The translations under genes and the position numbers were made by a program. Below the pieces are notes generated by a model, which had not been told where the DNA came from, did not search any database, and saw only the letters and a program-made list of their open reading frames with translations. From Vibrio neptunius (GTDB taxonomy: Bacteria > Pseudomonadota > Gammaproteobacteria > Enterobacterales > Vibrionaceae), in NCBI RefSeq assembly GCF_000967495.1, contig NZ_JXXU01000001.1:265788-329787 (forward strand): a DNA stretch of 64,000 nt, read 5' to 3'. Numbering within the stretch: position 1 is the first letter of the stretch; each line of letters begins with the position of its first letter. Shown in pieces: positions 11,059 through 21,637 of the stretch.

Positions 11059-11116
11059 CTAGTTCATTATTGAACTAGCAAGGCTTAACAGATTATTTGC
11101 CCCTCGCTTGAGGGGC
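11059..11116 (+). other. Two hairpins between nrdA and nrdB
   Basis: CTAGTTCA-ttat-TGAACTAG (11059-11078) and GCCCCTC-gctt-GAGGGGC (11099-11116) are perfect inverted repeats in the 81-bp spacer. Neither is followed by a T-run, so mRNA stabilisation or processing is more likely than termination. Confidence 0.55.
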
Positions 11117-11136
11117 TTAAAAGGAATTGAGGCATT

Positions 11137-12270
11137 ATGGCTTACAGTACTTTTAACCGAAACAAAAATGACCAACTGAAAGAACCAATGTTCTTAGGTC
11201 AGTCAGTCAACGTCGCTCGTTACGACCAGCAAAAATTCGAGATCTTTGAAAAACTGATCGAGAAACAACTATCTTTCTTCTGGCGTCCAGAAGAAGTTGA
11301 CGTATCAAGCGATCGCATCGACTTCAACAAACTACCAGAACATGAAAAACATATTTTCATTTCTAACTTGAAGTACCAAACATTGCTAGACTCCATCCAG
11401 GGTCGTAGCCCAAACGTTGCTCTACTTCCTTTGGTATCGCTACCAGAGGTAGAGACGTGGATTGAAACGTGGTCGTTTTCCGAAACAATTCACTCGCGTT
11501 CGTACACCCATATCATCCGTAATATCGTGAATGACCCTGGTTTGGTATTTGATGACATCGTAGAAAATGAGCACATTTTGAAACGTGCTGAAGACATTTC
11601 ACACTACTACGATGATCTGATTCAAATGACGAATGACTATCATCGCTACGGTGAAGGGACACAGACAATCAATGGTAAAGAAGTGAAGGTGTCACTTCAC
11701 AACCTCAAGAAAAAGCTTTACGTATGTCTGATGTCTGTAAACGCCCTAGAAGCGATTCGTTTCTATGTCAGTTTCGCGTGTTCATTTGCATTTGCAGAGC
11801 GTGAACTTATGGAAGGCAATGCGAAAATCATTAAGCTTATAGCTCGTGATGAAGCGCTGCACCTAACAGGTACACAGCACATGATTAATCTGCTGCGTAA
11901 TGGTCAGGACGATTTTTCCTTCATGCAAATTGCTGAAGAGTGCAAACAAGAATGTTTTGATCTATTCAAAGCCGCGGCTGAACAAGAGAAAGAATGGGCA
12001 GAATACCTGTTCAAAGATGGCTCTATGATCGGTCTCAACAAAGATATTCTTTGTCAGTATGTTGAATACATCACTAACATCCGTATGCAGGCAGTCGGCC
12101 TTGATGCAGCGTATCCAGAAGCAACGTCTAACCCTATTCCATGGATCAACGCTTGGTTATCTTCAGATAACGTACAAGTTGCACCACAAGAAGCGGAAAT
12201 ATCATCTTACCTAGTCGGTCAGATCGATAGTGACGTACGTGCAGATGACTTTAAGGATTTCGAACTGTAA
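11137..12270 (+). CDS. nrdB: Ribonucleoside-diphosphate reductase beta subunit, class Ia
   Basis: The 377-aa radical-generating small subunit. The ferritin-like helices carry di-iron ligands in [13 protein letters not shown] and [13 protein letters not shown], and the sequence tracks E. coli NrdB throughout (for example NPIPWIN and DNVQVAPQE). An AAAAGGAATTGAGG ribosome site precedes the ATG. The stop codon overlaps the start of yfaE (TAATG). Confidence 0.98.
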   Translation: MAYSTFNRNKNDQLKEPMFLGQSVNVARYDQQKFEIFEKLIEKQLSFFWRPEEVDVSSDRIDFNKLPEHEKHIFISNLKYQTLLDSIQGRSPNVALLPLVSLPEVETWIETWSFSETIHSRSYTHIIRNIVNDPGLVFDDIVENEHILKRAEDISHYYDDLIQMTNDYHRYGEGTQTINGKEVKVSLHNLKKKLYVCLMSVNALEAIRFYVSFACSFAFAERELMEGNAKIIKLIARDEALHLTGTQHMINLLRNGQDDFSFMQIAEECKQECFDLFKAAAEQEKEWAEYLFKDGSMIGLNKDILCQYVEYITNIRMQAVGLDAAYPEATSNPIPWINAWLSSDNVQVAPQEAEISSYLVGQIDSDVRADDFKDFEL

Positions 12271-12548
12271 TGCCCAACATAAAAATCAATGGAATCACTG
12301 CGATTCAGTCTAACCCTTCCAATACCATTCTGGAAACAATGGAAAAAGCAGGGATTGAGCCTGAATACAATTGCCGAGATGGGCACTGCGGCGCTTGTCG
12401 TTGCAAGCTGCTCAAAGGTGAGGTGGAATACATTGGTTTTGCGATGGCGTATACTCAGAGTGACGAAATTTTACCCTGTATAAGTAAAGCTAAGTCAGAC
12501 ATCGAAATTGACGAAGTCCATTACACTCTAAAAGAAAAAAGTGCATAA
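12270..12548 (+). CDS. yfaE: [2Fe-2S] ferredoxin YfaE, diferric-tyrosyl cofactor maintenance
   Basis: A 92-aa plant-type [2Fe-2S] ferredoxin. The cluster cysteines are visible in CRDGHCGACRCKL and ILPC. YfaE is known to deliver electrons for assembly and repair of the NrdB diferric-tyrosyl radical. The start codon overlaps the nrdB stop by one base, implying translational coupling. Confidence 0.95.
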   Translation: MPNIKINGITAIQSNPSNTILETMEKAGIEPEYNCRDGHCGACRCKLLKGEVEYIGFAMAYTQSDEILPCISKAKSDIEIDEVHYTLKEKSA

Positions 12549-12563
12549 CTATGCACCAAACAT

Positions 12564-12591
12564 AAAGCCCGGCTCGCTATGCCGGGTTTTA
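12564..12591 (+). terminator. nrdAB-yfaE terminator
   Basis: Stem AAGCCCGGC / GCCGGGTTTT with a 7-nt loop, 15 bp after yfaE. It may also serve the convergent gene that ends at 12601. Confidence 0.87.
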
Positions 12592-12600
12592 TTTTACTAT

Positions 12601-12852
12601 TTAGGCACGAATCTGAATACCGGATAAGAACTCATCGGCAGTCAACATTGACACTGCTTTGTCGGCAATCTCTCGTCCGTCGTCATCAAACAAAGACAAG
12701 CGATAGCCTAATGAATTTTCTTGATTTTTTTCTTCCGGAGCATGGAGCCACATAGAAATAACGTCTTGGTTATCATCGCTAAGTGCTTCTCCTAAAACCA
12801 CTTTCTGACTCGCCACTTGATACCAAACCATTATTTTTGAATGATGGAACAT
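12601..12852 (-). CDS. Conserved hypothetical protein, 83 aa
   Basis: I do not recognise a named family. It is an 83-aa soluble acidic protein (begins MFHHSKIMVWYQVA), without signal peptide or membrane helix. The ATG at 12852 is preceded by AGGGAGG at 5-nt spacing, much better than an in-frame start six codons upstream. It is a single gene converging on yfaE. Codon use does not look foreign. Confidence 0.75.
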   Translation of the reverse strand: MFHHSKIMVWYQVASQKVVLGEALSDDNQDVISMWLHAPEEKNQENSLGYRLSLFDDDGREIADKAVSMLTADEFLSGIQIRA

Positions 12853-13084
12853 GCTAACCTCCCTGAGCAATATCTGCGACGAACTATCATTTTAAGCACA
12901 ATTAAAACAAATGCACGTGGCAAATCAGAGACAAAGTTGGCATCTATTTAAAATCATCGATTTAAGCTATAGATGATTTTCTTCTAAGAAATATTTATGA
13001 AAGCATGCAAGTAATAAGAAGCATATTCATTCACTTATTACTGCATGCTGCTCGGTACAGATTTGACAGTTATTTAAGGCTATT

Positions 13085-14326
13085 CTAGTCCTGAATAACA
13101 CTTTGAGGGACGTACATCTCTTTATCGCGATTCAACGAACTGTAATTCGGAAACATGGTTTTTCCTGATAAATAGCGCCTCAGCATATCCGCAGCAACTG
13201 TGGTAACAATAGTCGTTTGGTCTGCTCTAGAAAAACTGCGATTAAATGTTAACGTTTGACCCCACTCCCCCTCTCTTGCTGAAATCGCAACAGAGAAGGT
13301 TCTTTCCGTGACTTTACCAGTAGCGATCGCTATATCTGTTGCGCATTTGTCTTTCGTCGCTGCTGCAAGAGCGAAGGCAGCAGCTAGATCATCATTATCG
13401 CTCTTACCCACGTCTACTTTATTGCCCAATACCCAGCCATGCCCACAATAGTCTGCAGCGGCTTCATTGGAGTGGAGCCATAATGACAGGTTACCATGTG
13501 TGGATTGCTCTGCTGTAGAAATTGACAGCTTCTTATCTAGAATCAGATGACCAACATTGTCTTGCATCGTTTCGTCAACACTAACAACATTCGCTTCGAT
13601 CAGGTTGTAGACCAATTGGAGCAACTTGACACGATTATCCAAATCATCCCTAGGGCCGAACAATTTGACCTCAATAAAAGGCAGGTAAGAGCGATAACCT
13701 AAGAAATAGCCTTCGGGAAGATGAACTTTATCTAGCTTGTCTGACAGTGCAGACTCGGATGTGCCAAAAGTATGGAGTTTACTGCATTCGTAACCCACAA
13801 CGTCGCTATGACGCTGTTGCAAATGTGGCAAAATCTGTGATTCTACCATCAGCTTGAATTCACTTGGGACACCTGGGGTGAAGTAAAAGTCACAATCGTT
13901 AAAAGTCAACAGAAAGCCACATGCGGTACCGATAGGGTTATCCAAAACCAACGACCCATGGGGCAACATAGCTTGCTTTCGATTGCTCTCTGGCATCGCA
14001 ATACCGCGAGCACTGAAGAACTGCTCCAGTTTTTCCAGCCATTCCGGATATAACTCTAGTTCCGTATCTGACGCTTGTGCGGCAGCTTCAGCACTCAGAT
14101 CATCAGAAGTGGGCCCCAAGCCACCGTTGACAATCACGACGTCACAGTTAAAGCTCAACATCATCAACTCTTCTACTAAAGCGGACTGACTATCACCTAC
14201 CGTCGAGCGCTTAGAGAGAGAAAAACCTTGCTTAAAGAACTTCTCTGACAACCAAGCCGCGTTGGTATCAACGATATCGCCGTGAAGCACTTCCTCACCG
14301 GTACTTAACATCGCTATCTTCAACAT
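13085..14326 (-). CDS. CinA family protein (MoaB/CinA-like domain)
   Basis: A 413-aa protein. Residues 1 to about 165 form a CinA N-terminal (molybdopterin-binding-like) domain with the signatures STGEEVLHGDIVDTN, VNGGLGPTSDD and FTPGVPSEF. CinA proteins act in NAD recycling (ADP-ribose pyrophosphatase, NMN deamidase). The second half (from about 250) aligns loosely with the NMN-deamidase domain, but the typical GGL..LT motifs are eroded, so amidase activity is doubtful. Length is about that of full CinA. It is a single-gene unit. Confidence 0.85.
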   Translation of the reverse strand: MLKIAMLSTGEEVLHGDIVDTNAAWLSEKFFKQGFSLSKRSTVGDSQSALVEELMMLSFNCDVVIVNGGLGPTSDDLSAEAAAQASDTELELYPEWLEKLEQFFSARGIAMPESNRKQAMLPHGSLVLDNPIGTACGFLLTFNDCDFYFTPGVPSEFKLMVESQILPHLQQRHSDVVGYECSKLHTFGTSESALSDKLDKVHLPEGYFLGYRSYLPFIEVKLFGPRDDLDNRVKLLQLVYNLIEANVVSVDETMQDNVGHLILDKKLSISTAEQSTHGNLSLWLHSNEAAADYCGHGWVLGNKVDVGKSDNDDLAAAFALAAATKDKCATDIAIATGKVTERTFSVAISAREGEWGQTLTFNRSFSRADQTTIVTTVAADMLRRYLSGKTMFPNYSSLNRDKEMYVPQSVIQD

Positions 14327-14518
14327 AATTATTTTCCTTTTTAGGAAGCCTCTGGTCCTGAATCACAAACAAAGCCCTTAAAACTGACCATTTCATTGTT
14401 TGAGTGTTATTTAGAAGTCACGTCTCTTAATTAGGACATTTTCCGGTTTCCATTCCTCTGGCTTTGGTGGATAATTGTGAGCCTGATCATTATAAGATAT
14501 AGACTGTGGAGTTTATCA

Positions 14519-15415
14519 GTGTACATAAAACACATCACCGCTTTGATGTTGTCGGCTTCTGCTTGCGCCAATGCCAATACCTACGACGCTCCCAACTATA
14601 TTGACTCTTCACTCAATCTAGATAACAGCGAAAACTACAGCCTTTTCAGTAACTCTTATTCATATAAGACTAGCAATAGTTATGCCTTAGGTTTAACTGA
14701 AAACGATTTAAAATTGGAAGAGCCTGAACTCCCTAAATATCTCACCGTGCAAAGTAAGAAAGACTGGGATTACCTTAAGGGTCAAACTTACACGATTTTA
14801 GGTCTTAGTGTTGCGACGGTGGGCCTAATGACACTGCTGCCAGAATCGATTACAAAATGGGATGAAGAAGATCGTGATTTGAGCGGTTTAGGAACGAAGT
14901 GGAAAGATAATGTCACATCCGGCCCAGTATGGGACCGAGACGACCATTTTCTTAACTATGTCATGCACCCGTACTTCGGTGGCGTTTATTATACCGCCGC
15001 CCGTCATTCTGGATTCAACGAGTTTGAGTCTTTTCTTTATTCTGCCACACTATCTACCTTCTTCTGGGAATATGGTGTAGAAGCTTTTGCAGAAGTGCCT
15101 TCGTGGCAGGACCTCTTCATTACCCCCTTCTTTGGTGCAATAGTGGGTGAAATGATGTTTGAAGCAGAACAAGACATTGTCTCTACAGGTGGCGAAGTGT
15201 GGGGCTCTCAAACCATGGGTGATGTAACCTTGTTCTTCCTCAACCCTGTTGGTCATATTCACGGTTGGGTTAGCGATGCTTGGGGTGGTAGTGCTGAGTT
15301 CCAGTACAACAGCAAACCTTGGTTTGGCAATCAAGATGCCGCTCAATATGCCATGGATGCGGGTGCCAGCTACGATAGCGTATTTTATGGCGTCGAGATG
15401 AAAATCAGTTTTTAA
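14519..15415 (+). CDS. DUF3943 domain protein, probable envelope protein
   Basis: A 298-aa exported protein. I chose GTG 14519 because GGAG lies 7 nt upstream and it yields a clean signal peptide ending near SACANA; an earlier GTG at 14477 has no ribosome site. The core (DWDYLKGQTYTILG, DHFLNYVMHPYFGG, HSGFNEFESF, TPFFGAIVGEM) matches DUF3943, whose members are predicted membrane-associated envelope proteins of unknown function. It ends in an aromatic residue (KISF), as many outer-membrane proteins do. Confidence 0.82.
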   Translation: MYIKHITALMLSASACANANTYDAPNYIDSSLNLDNSENYSLFSNSYSYKTSNSYALGLTENDLKLEEPELPKYLTVQSKKDWDYLKGQTYTILGLSVATVGLMTLLPESITKWDEEDRDLSGLGTKWKDNVTSGPVWDRDDHFLNYVMHPYFGGVYYTAARHSGFNEFESFLYSATLSTFFWEYGVEAFAEVPSWQDLFITPFFGAIVGEMMFEAEQDIVSTGGEVWGSQTMGDVTLFFLNPVGHIHGWVSDAWGGSAEFQYNSKPWFGNQDAAQYAMDAGASYDSVFYGVEMKISF

Positions 15416-15429
15416 TCTGACACTTGAAC

Positions 15430-15461
15430 AAAAAAAGCGGCAGTGAATTGCCGCTTTTTTT
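15430..15461 (+). terminator. Terminator after the DUF3943 gene
   Basis: Near-perfect hairpin AAAAAAGCGGCA / TGCCGCTTTTTT with a 6-nt loop, just after the stop codon. Confidence 0.92.
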
Positions 15462-15598
15462 GTGTCTGCCATACCATAATGGTCAAGACAATCCGCCATC
15501 AGGTCAAAAACTTGACCTGAATCAAGCCTAACTTCCGCCCTGCTCCTAAACTAAATTTAGTCCTATATAAAGAATTGCTTGCATTCAGGAGGCCCGTT

Positions 15599-16111
15599 AT
15601 GAATAGTACTTTTATCGTCAATTTCGTCGGCAAAGCAACACCTGCCACAATCAAGCAGCTGGCGGCTATCACTCACGAAAATGGAGGAAAGTGGCTGATC
15701 AGTAAAGTAAACTTTATCGAAGACCAAGTCGCGGCAGTCATCAAAGTTGAATTGCCAGAGGAAAAAGCGGAGTGCGTTAAAGAAGCGTTTAGCAGCCATG
15801 ACGATCTGCTGGTCCAGTTTGTCGATTCAGATAGCCACACACACAATGCAGATGCTATTTATCAACTTCGATTAGACTCCAATGACCGAGCAGGCATTGT
15901 TAATGAGATCACCCATGTTCTAGACAATCAAGGCATCAATATTTTGGACATGGACTGCCAACGTGTGTTTGTTGCTGGTGGTGGTGGCGTAAGTTCAAGC
16001 TTATTTACAGCAAACATCGCTTTGAAACTGCCAACTCAGGTCCAGATAGATGACGTCGCAAAAGAGCTGGAAGCTTTAAGCGAAGACACTAGGGTCATGG
16101 TCGAAGCATAA
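15599..16111 (+). CDS. ACT-domain protein, glycine cleavage repressor GcvR-like
   Basis: A 170-aa protein of two ACT domains (about 1-75 and 85-165), the architecture of GcvR, which in E. coli binds glycine and modulates GcvA. Signatures include FVGKATPATIKQLAAI and LRLDSNDRAGIVNEITHVL. I chose the ATG at 15599 because AGGAGG lies 6 nt before it; an upstream TTG has no support. No gcv genes are nearby, so the role in glycine control is family inference. Confidence 0.82.
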   Translation: MNSTFIVNFVGKATPATIKQLAAITHENGGKWLISKVNFIEDQVAAVIKVELPEEKAECVKEAFSSHDDLLVQFVDSDSHTHNADAIYQLRLDSNDRAGIVNEITHVLDNQGINILDMDCQRVFVAGGGGVSSSLFTANIALKLPTQVQIDDVAKELEALSEDTRVMVEA

Positions 16112-16115
16112 AACA

Positions 16116-16139
16116 AGAGCAGCTTCATTGGCTGCTCTA
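16116..16139. terminator. Hairpin between convergent gcvR-like and nspC genes
   Basis: AGAGCAGC / GCTGCTCT inverted repeat in the 37-bp gap. It has no strong T-run, so termination is possible but weakly supported. Confidence 0.45.
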
Positions 16140-16148
16140 CTCGGTAGG

Positions 16149-17282
16149 TTACTGAACACTCCACTGTGAGAGCGAACGTTTGAAGTCAGCATAATCAAAC
16201 TCATTGAGCTTTTGAATTTCACCACTCGAACGTTCACAGTATACGGAAGGCATCCTTAATCCATTAAACCAGTTAAGCTTCACCATGGTATAGCCCGCAC
16301 TATCTAAGATATGGAGGCGCTGACCAATTTCCAGTGGTTTATCAAAGCGAGTCTCACAGAACTGATCACCAGCCAAACATGAACAAGAGCCAATCACATA
16401 CTCATGTTCACCTTTATCCGTCGCCTCTAGAATGGAAGCGGGTTCATTGTAAATTAGCGTATCCAAGCGATGAGCTTCAGTTGCAGAATCTACAATCGCT
16501 GTTTTTTTAACATTCTCAACGATATCCACCACAGTCACGACCAAGTCTGTCGTTTGAGTAATGATCGCTTCACCCGGCTCAAGGTACATTTGAACACCGT
16601 GCTTATCAGAGAAAGCTTTAAGCGCTAAGCCAAGTTTTTCAATGTCGTATCCCGGCCAGGTGAAGAACACACCTCCGCCCATACTGACCCAGTCAAGCTT
16701 ATCCAAGTAGTGGCCAAACTGCTCAGAAATAGAGCCCAGTAGACCGATAAACGCGTCGACGTCTTTGTTCTCACAATTCATGTGGAACATCACACCGTCA
16801 ATATCCTCAAAGACTTCTGGATCAATATGGTCCGCTTGCACACCAAGGCGAGAAAACTGACGTGCTGGATTGGCTAAATCTTGCCCAGCATAGCTCACGC
16901 CAGGGTTAAGGCGTAAACCAAGCGAAGCCTTTCCTTCTACAATGTGTCGATACGCAGCCAATTGATTTTGTGAGTTAAAAATCATTTTGTCGCAAATATC
17001 AGCCACATCACGTACATCATCCTCACTGTATCCGACACTGTATGCGTGAGTTTCACCACCGAAAGTTTCATGCCCCAACTTAACCTCGAATGGGCCAGAA
17101 CTCGTTGTGCCATCTAAGTAAGGCTTGATGATGTCGAAAACACCCCATGTAGAAAAACACTTCAACGCCAATACCAGCTTCACACCCGAGATTTCCTTGA
17201 GCTGTTTGGCTTTTTCTAGATTTTCGACCAACTTATCTTCATTGATCATAAAATATGGTGTTTTCAGTTCGTTTTTTTGCAT
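16149..17282 (-). CDS. nspC: Carboxynorspermidine decarboxylase
   Basis: A 377-aa PLP enzyme of the alanine-racemase fold that decarboxylates carboxynorspermidine to norspermidine (and carboxyspermidine to spermidine). The PLP lysine is Lys41 in LALKCFSTW. The glycine-rich [15 protein letters not shown] and the [12 protein letters not shown] motif are also present. It is the last gene of the norspermidine cluster. Norspermidine is a signal for biofilm control in vibrios through NspS/MbaA, which are not in this window. Confidence 0.96.
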   Translation of the reverse strand: MQKNELKTPYFMINEDKLVENLEKAKQLKEISGVKLVLALKCFSTWGVFDIIKPYLDGTTSSGPFEVKLGHETFGGETHAYSVGYSEDDVRDVADICDKMIFNSQNQLAAYRHIVEGKASLGLRLNPGVSYAGQDLANPARQFSRLGVQADHIDPEVFEDIDGVMFHMNCENKDVDAFIGLLGSISEQFGHYLDKLDWVSMGGGVFFTWPGYDIEKLGLALKAFSDKHGVQMYLEPGEAIITQTTDLVVTVVDIVENVKKTAIVDSATEAHRLDTLIYNEPASILEATDKGEHEYVIGSCSCLAGDQFCETRFDKPLEIGQRLHILDSAGYTMVKLNWFNGLRMPSVYCERSSGEIQKLNEFDYADFKRSLSQWSVQ

Positions 17283-17470
17283 TTTGTATTCTTACCTAAT
17301 TAATACCGTAAAAATCGAACAAAGCCGACACTGGTGCATCGGCTTGGATGTAGTAATAATAACCAGTGCCATTCATGATAACGACGAAGGACTGCAGTTA
17401 GGAATCTCTAAAACCCAACAAAAGATTCCGTATCACGCTCGTTCCTCACTGTACGGAATGACAAATATAT

Positions 17471-18721
17471 TTACTTCAGTTCGTGAATGACTGGTAGACC
17501 TTGACCCGGCTCTAGTTCCTGAACATGCCAATCAAGACCAATGCTTGGCATAGTTTCAAGGAATGGGTCTGGGTTGAGCTGTTCCATATTAAACACACCT
17601 TTATCCGCCCATTCACCACGGAAGAACTGAAGTGCAGCGGTGATCGCTGGTACACCTGTGGTGTAAGAAATTGCTTGGTGCTCTACGTCTTCGTACGCGA
17701 CTTCGTGATCGGCGTTATTGTAGATAAATACACTACGCTGCTTGCCGTCTTTCGTTCCCTGAACCCAAGTACCGATACAAGTTTTACCTGTATAGCCCGG
17801 TGCAAGAGAAGTTGGGTCTGGCAGCAATGCTTTAAGCACATGTAGAGGCTGTACAACCGTACCATCGTGAAGCGTCAGCGGATCTGGACTTAGTAGTCCG
17901 ATGTCACGCATGCAGTTGAAGTAGTTTAGGTATTTGTCACCAAAACCCATCCAGAACTCGATACGTTTAGCGGGAATGAATTCTTGCATAGAACGAACTT
18001 CATCGTGCGCCATAGAGTACACTTTGTGCTTGCCCACTAACGGGAATTCAAACTCAAGCATACGCGAGTGACACGGGACTTGTTTCCACTCTTCATTTTC
18101 CCAGTAGAAAGAATCACCTTGAATTTCTAGCATGTTGGTTTCTGGGTCGAAGTTGGTCGCGAACTTCTTACCATGGTCGCCAGCATTCACATCCATTACG
18201 TCAATCGTGTCGATTTCATCAAACAGGTGCTTCACTGCGTAGGCTGCAAATACCGACACCACGCCAGGATCGAAACCAGCACCCAAAATGCCCGTGATGC
18301 CCGCTTCAGCGAACTTCTCACGGTAGCCCCACTGCCAATCGTAAGCTTGAGGAACTTGCTGGCCTTCAGAGCACAGGTCAACAGCAACAGAGGTATCTAA
18401 GTAGTTCACTTTGGCTTGGTAACAGGCTTCCATGATCGTCATGTTAACCCAAGGAGGACCAGCGTTAATGACAAGGTCAGGCTGAACTTCTTTAATAAGA
18501 GCGACTAATGCATCAACGTCATCCGCATCAACAGCCCGCGCTTCCAGTTTCTTCGATGGATCTTTCAGGTTGTTTTTCTTCTGGATAGATTCGATGATTT
18601 TTTCACATTTACTCACGGTACGTGATGCAATCGTAATGTCACCCAGAACGTCGTTGTTTTGCGCAGCTTTATGTGCAACTACCCAGCCAACACCGCCTGC
18701 ACCAATCTGTAGAATTGCCAT
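17471..18721 (-). CDS. Carboxynorspermidine dehydrogenase (synthase)
   Basis: A 416-aa saccharopine-dehydrogenase-family enzyme that reductively condenses aspartate semialdehyde with diaminopropane to carboxynorspermidine. The Rossmann motif IGAGGVGWVVAHKAA is at the N-terminus and GAGFDPGVVSVF in the middle is typical of the family. It lies between the gene making diaminopropane and the decarboxylase gene nspC, in pathway order. The 18-bp gap upstream indicates an operon; the 188-bp gap before nspC is larger and holds no clear terminator. Confidence 0.95.
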   Translation of the reverse strand: MAILQIGAGGVGWVVAHKAAQNNDVLGDITIASRTVSKCEKIIESIQKKNNLKDPSKKLEARAVDADDVDALVALIKEVQPDLVINAGPPWVNMTIMEACYQAKVNYLDTSVAVDLCSEGQQVPQAYDWQWGYREKFAEAGITGILGAGFDPGVVSVFAAYAVKHLFDEIDTIDVMDVNAGDHGKKFATNFDPETNMLEIQGDSFYWENEEWKQVPCHSRMLEFEFPLVGKHKVYSMAHDEVRSMQEFIPAKRIEFWMGFGDKYLNYFNCMRDIGLLSPDPLTLHDGTVVQPLHVLKALLPDPTSLAPGYTGKTCIGTWVQGTKDGKQRSVFIYNNADHEVAYEDVEHQAISYTTGVPAITAALQFFRGEWADKGVFNMEQLNPDPFLETMPSIGLDWHVQELEPGQGLPVIHELK

Positions 18722-18739
18722 AGTTTTCCGTTACCTTAA

Positions 18740-21637
18740 TTACGCCAGCTCAGCGGCTAGCTTATTGATTTTGATTAGTAAAGATTCAAAATCAGCCATC
18801 GTCAGGCAAGGATTAAGAATCGTAAATTTCAAAGCGGTTTTACCATCAACAATGGTTTCACCTAATACCGCAACGCCACGAGTTAACGCTTCCAGTCTTA
18901 CAACTTTATTCAGCTCGTCCAGATCCGCGACTTGAGCATGTGCGACACGGAATAGCACAGTCGACAACGATGGCTCAGCCAACAATTCTAGGTTGTCGTC
19001 GCTACGAACGAGATCCGCGACTTGCTGAGTTTGTTCGAGAAGATGGTCATACATGGCGCCCAATGTATCTGGGCCGACATTCTGCATCGTCATAAAAACT
19101 TTCAATGCATCGAATCGCTTCGTCGTCGCAATCGACTTGTCCACCAAGTTAGGCAACTCATCATGCTCACGGTTGAGGTAATCCGCATGATGCAGCAGAT
19201 ACTTAAAGTTATGTTTGTCTTTGAGTAACAAAGCTCCACAACTGATGGTTTGATAGAACAACTTATGGAAGTCGACACTGACTGAATCTGCGCGTTCGAT
19301 ACCCGCTAGACGCTCTTTATGGCGGCTTAAAATCAGTGCTCCACCATAAGCACCATCAACATGCATCCACATCTGGTGTTTTTGCGCCGCGTCGGCAATC
19401 ACATTCAAATCATCAATAGCGCCATGATCAGTGGTGCCTGCCGTTCCAACGATGGCGAATGGAATTAATCCTTGAGATTTCGCCTTACTAATCACGTCAT
19501 CAAGCTGAGCAACATCCATCGTGCCGTTACTATGAGCGTCAACAGTTAACACCGCTTTCTCGCCCAGTCCCATCCAAGAGGCTGATTTCTGTACCGTGAA
19601 ATGAGACTTTTTCGAACAGACGATACGCAGTTTGTCGGCATATTCCGGCAACCCCAATTTCTGGATAGAGTGTCCTGACAGCTTGTCTGCAATCCAGTCA
19701 CGAGCCAGCATTAAACCCATTTGATTGCTTTGGGTGCCACCACTGGTAAATATGCCATCAGCCAGTTTGCCAAGCTCGTATTTCTCACACAGCCAATCCA
19801 CCACTTTCTGCTCAACATAAGTCGCAGAAGAGGCTTGGTCCCAGGAGTCCATTGACTGGTTTAAAGAAGCAATCATCGCTTCTGCTGCCACTGCAGACAT
19901 TAACGGAGGGGTGTGAAGGTGAGCAATACAGTCAGGATGCTGAGTAAAAATAGCATTCTTTGCTACCAGATCAGCAGTATCAGTGATCACATCCGTCAGG
20001 CTGGCATTTTTGTTGTTTAGATCAACTGCATTAATCGCCTGCTCTAACTGCTTTGGTTCAAGACCTGAATAAGGCGCATCCACTTGTTCAAAGACCTGTT
20101 TCATTGCCGCAGTTGTGTGGTTCATGACTTTGCTGAACTCATCACTGCCAGACTCACCGGTATGAATAAAATGCTGCTTCCATTGCTGATTAGCGTCTTG
20201 TGGCTCAACATGACTTCCACCCGCAACCAGAATCGCCTCTTCCAGCACTCTAAGTGCAAAGTCGATCTGCTCAAAGGTGATGATCAATGGTGGCAGGAAT
20301 CGAATCACCGAGCCATCACGCCCACCTTTTTCAACCATCAGTCCGCGCTCAAGGGCTGCTCTCTGAATCGCCAAGGTCAATTCACCATCAGCGACTGGTT
20401 CACCAAATTTATTGCGTTCTGTACCGGGTTTACGGATTTCCACACCAAGCATTAGGCCTTTGCCGCGGACTTCAGCAATACAGTTGACGCGTTTCTGAAT
20501 CGACTCGAGCCCTAAACGCAAGTACTGACCAGCAACGTTCGCGTGCTCAACAAGATTATCTCGCTCGATGATTTCCAGTGCTTTCGCCCCAGAGACCATG
20601 GCTAGCTGATTACCACGGAAAGTGCCCGTGTGCTCACCAGGCAGCCAAGTATCATGTTTTTTATTGATGACTAGGAGCGACATTGGCATACCGCCACCAA
20701 TCGCTTTGGATAGGCAAAGAATGTCTGGCACAATGCCTGCTTCTTCAAACGCAAAGTTGTAGCCTGATTTACCCACACCACACTGAATCTCATCAAAAAT
20801 CAGTAAGATACCGTGCTCATCGCAGATACGACGTAGCTCTTTCAACCAGAACGCAGGAGCAGGTACAGCGCCGCCCTCGCCCTGAATAGGTTCAACAACC
20901 ATAGCGGCTGGTTTCATGATGCCAGCTTCATCGTCATTGAGTAGACGTTCAATATAGCGAATACCCGCTCTTGCACCTTCATCTCCACCCAAACCAAACG
21001 GGCAGCGCAGGTTGTATGGGAAAGGCATAAAATGTACGTCCGACATTAGGCCTGTGCGACGTGCTTTCGTCCCTAGATTGCCCATCATGCCCATCGTGCC
21101 ATTTGTCATGCCATGATAAGCACCACGGAAAGCAAACATGGTATTACGACCTGTGGTTTGCTTCGCCAGTTTGATTGCGGCTTCAACAGCATCCGCACCT
21201 GAAGGGCCACAGAACTGGAGTACACAGTTATCACTCAGTTCTTGAGGAAGAAAGTTCTTCACCGAGCGAATGAAATTGGTTTTTGCTTCTGTTGCGATAT
21301 CCAGTGTCTGATAAGGCAGCCCTGAGTCAAGCTGGTCTTTGAGTGCTTGATTGATTTCAGGATGGTTATAGCCCAGAGCCAAGGTGCCAGCACCAGCAAG
21401 ACAATCCAAAAATATTTGACCGCGAGTGTCTTCAACCAGTGCGCCATAAGCTTGTTTGATCGCAATCGGAAGACGACGAGGATAAGAACGTACGGCAGAT
21501 TCATGCTCGGCCTGATCTTGTAACACCACATCAGGTGTCAGATCATAAACGCCCTCTACAACAGGAATCTGAGTGGAAAATGGTGTTGCGATAGCAGTGT
21601 TATTCACAGAGTTATCGACTTCAAAGGCTATGCTCAT
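18740..21637 (-). CDS. Fused diaminobutyrate aminotransferase / L-2,4-diaminobutyrate decarboxylase
   Basis: A 965-aa fusion protein. Residues about 30-460 are a class III aminotransferase (PLP lysine in CLSKAIGGGMP) making L-2,4-diaminobutyrate from aspartate semialdehyde. Residues about 480-965 are a group II decarboxylase (PLP lysine in VSVDFHKLFYQ) making 1,3-diaminopropane. This gives the substrate for the next gene, so three consecutive genes cover the route to norspermidine. The same fusion is known in V. cholerae. It is preceded by a long gene-free leader. Confidence 0.95.
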   Translation of the reverse strand: MSIAFEVDNSVNNTAIATPFSTQIPVVEGVYDLTPDVVLQDQAEHESAVRSYPRRLPIAIKQAYGALVEDTRGQIFLDCLAGAGTLALGYNHPEINQALKDQLDSGLPYQTLDIATEAKTNFIRSVKNFLPQELSDNCVLQFCGPSGADAVEAAIKLAKQTTGRNTMFAFRGAYHGMTNGTMGMMGNLGTKARRTGLMSDVHFMPFPYNLRCPFGLGGDEGARAGIRYIERLLNDDEAGIMKPAAMVVEPIQGEGGAVPAPAFWLKELRRICDEHGILLIFDEIQCGVGKSGYNFAFEEAGIVPDILCLSKAIGGGMPMSLLVINKKHDTWLPGEHTGTFRGNQLAMVSGAKALEIIERDNLVEHANVAGQYLRLGLESIQKRVNCIAEVRGKGLMLGVEIRKPGTERNKFGEPVADGELTLAIQRAALERGLMVEKGGRDGSVIRFLPPLIITFEQIDFALRVLEEAILVAGGSHVEPQDANQQWKQHFIHTGESGSDEFSKVMNHTTAAMKQVFEQVDAPYSGLEPKQLEQAINAVDLNNKNASLTDVITDTADLVAKNAIFTQHPDCIAHLHTPPLMSAVAAEAMIASLNQSMDSWDQASSATYVEQKVVDWLCEKYELGKLADGIFTSGGTQSNQMGLMLARDWIADKLSGHSIQKLGLPEYADKLRIVCSKKSHFTVQKSASWMGLGEKAVLTVDAHSNGTMDVAQLDDVISKAKSQGLIPFAIVGTAGTTDHGAIDDLNVIADAAQKHQMWMHVDGAYGGALILSRHKERLAGIERADSVSVDFHKLFYQTISCGALLLKDKHNFKYLLHHADYLNREHDELPNLVDKSIATTKRFDALKVFMTMQNVGPDTLGAMYDHLLEQTQQVADLVRSDDNLELLAEPSLSTVLFRVAHAQVADLDELNKVVRLEALTRGVAVLGETIVDGKTALKFTILNPCLTMADFESLLIKINKLAAELA

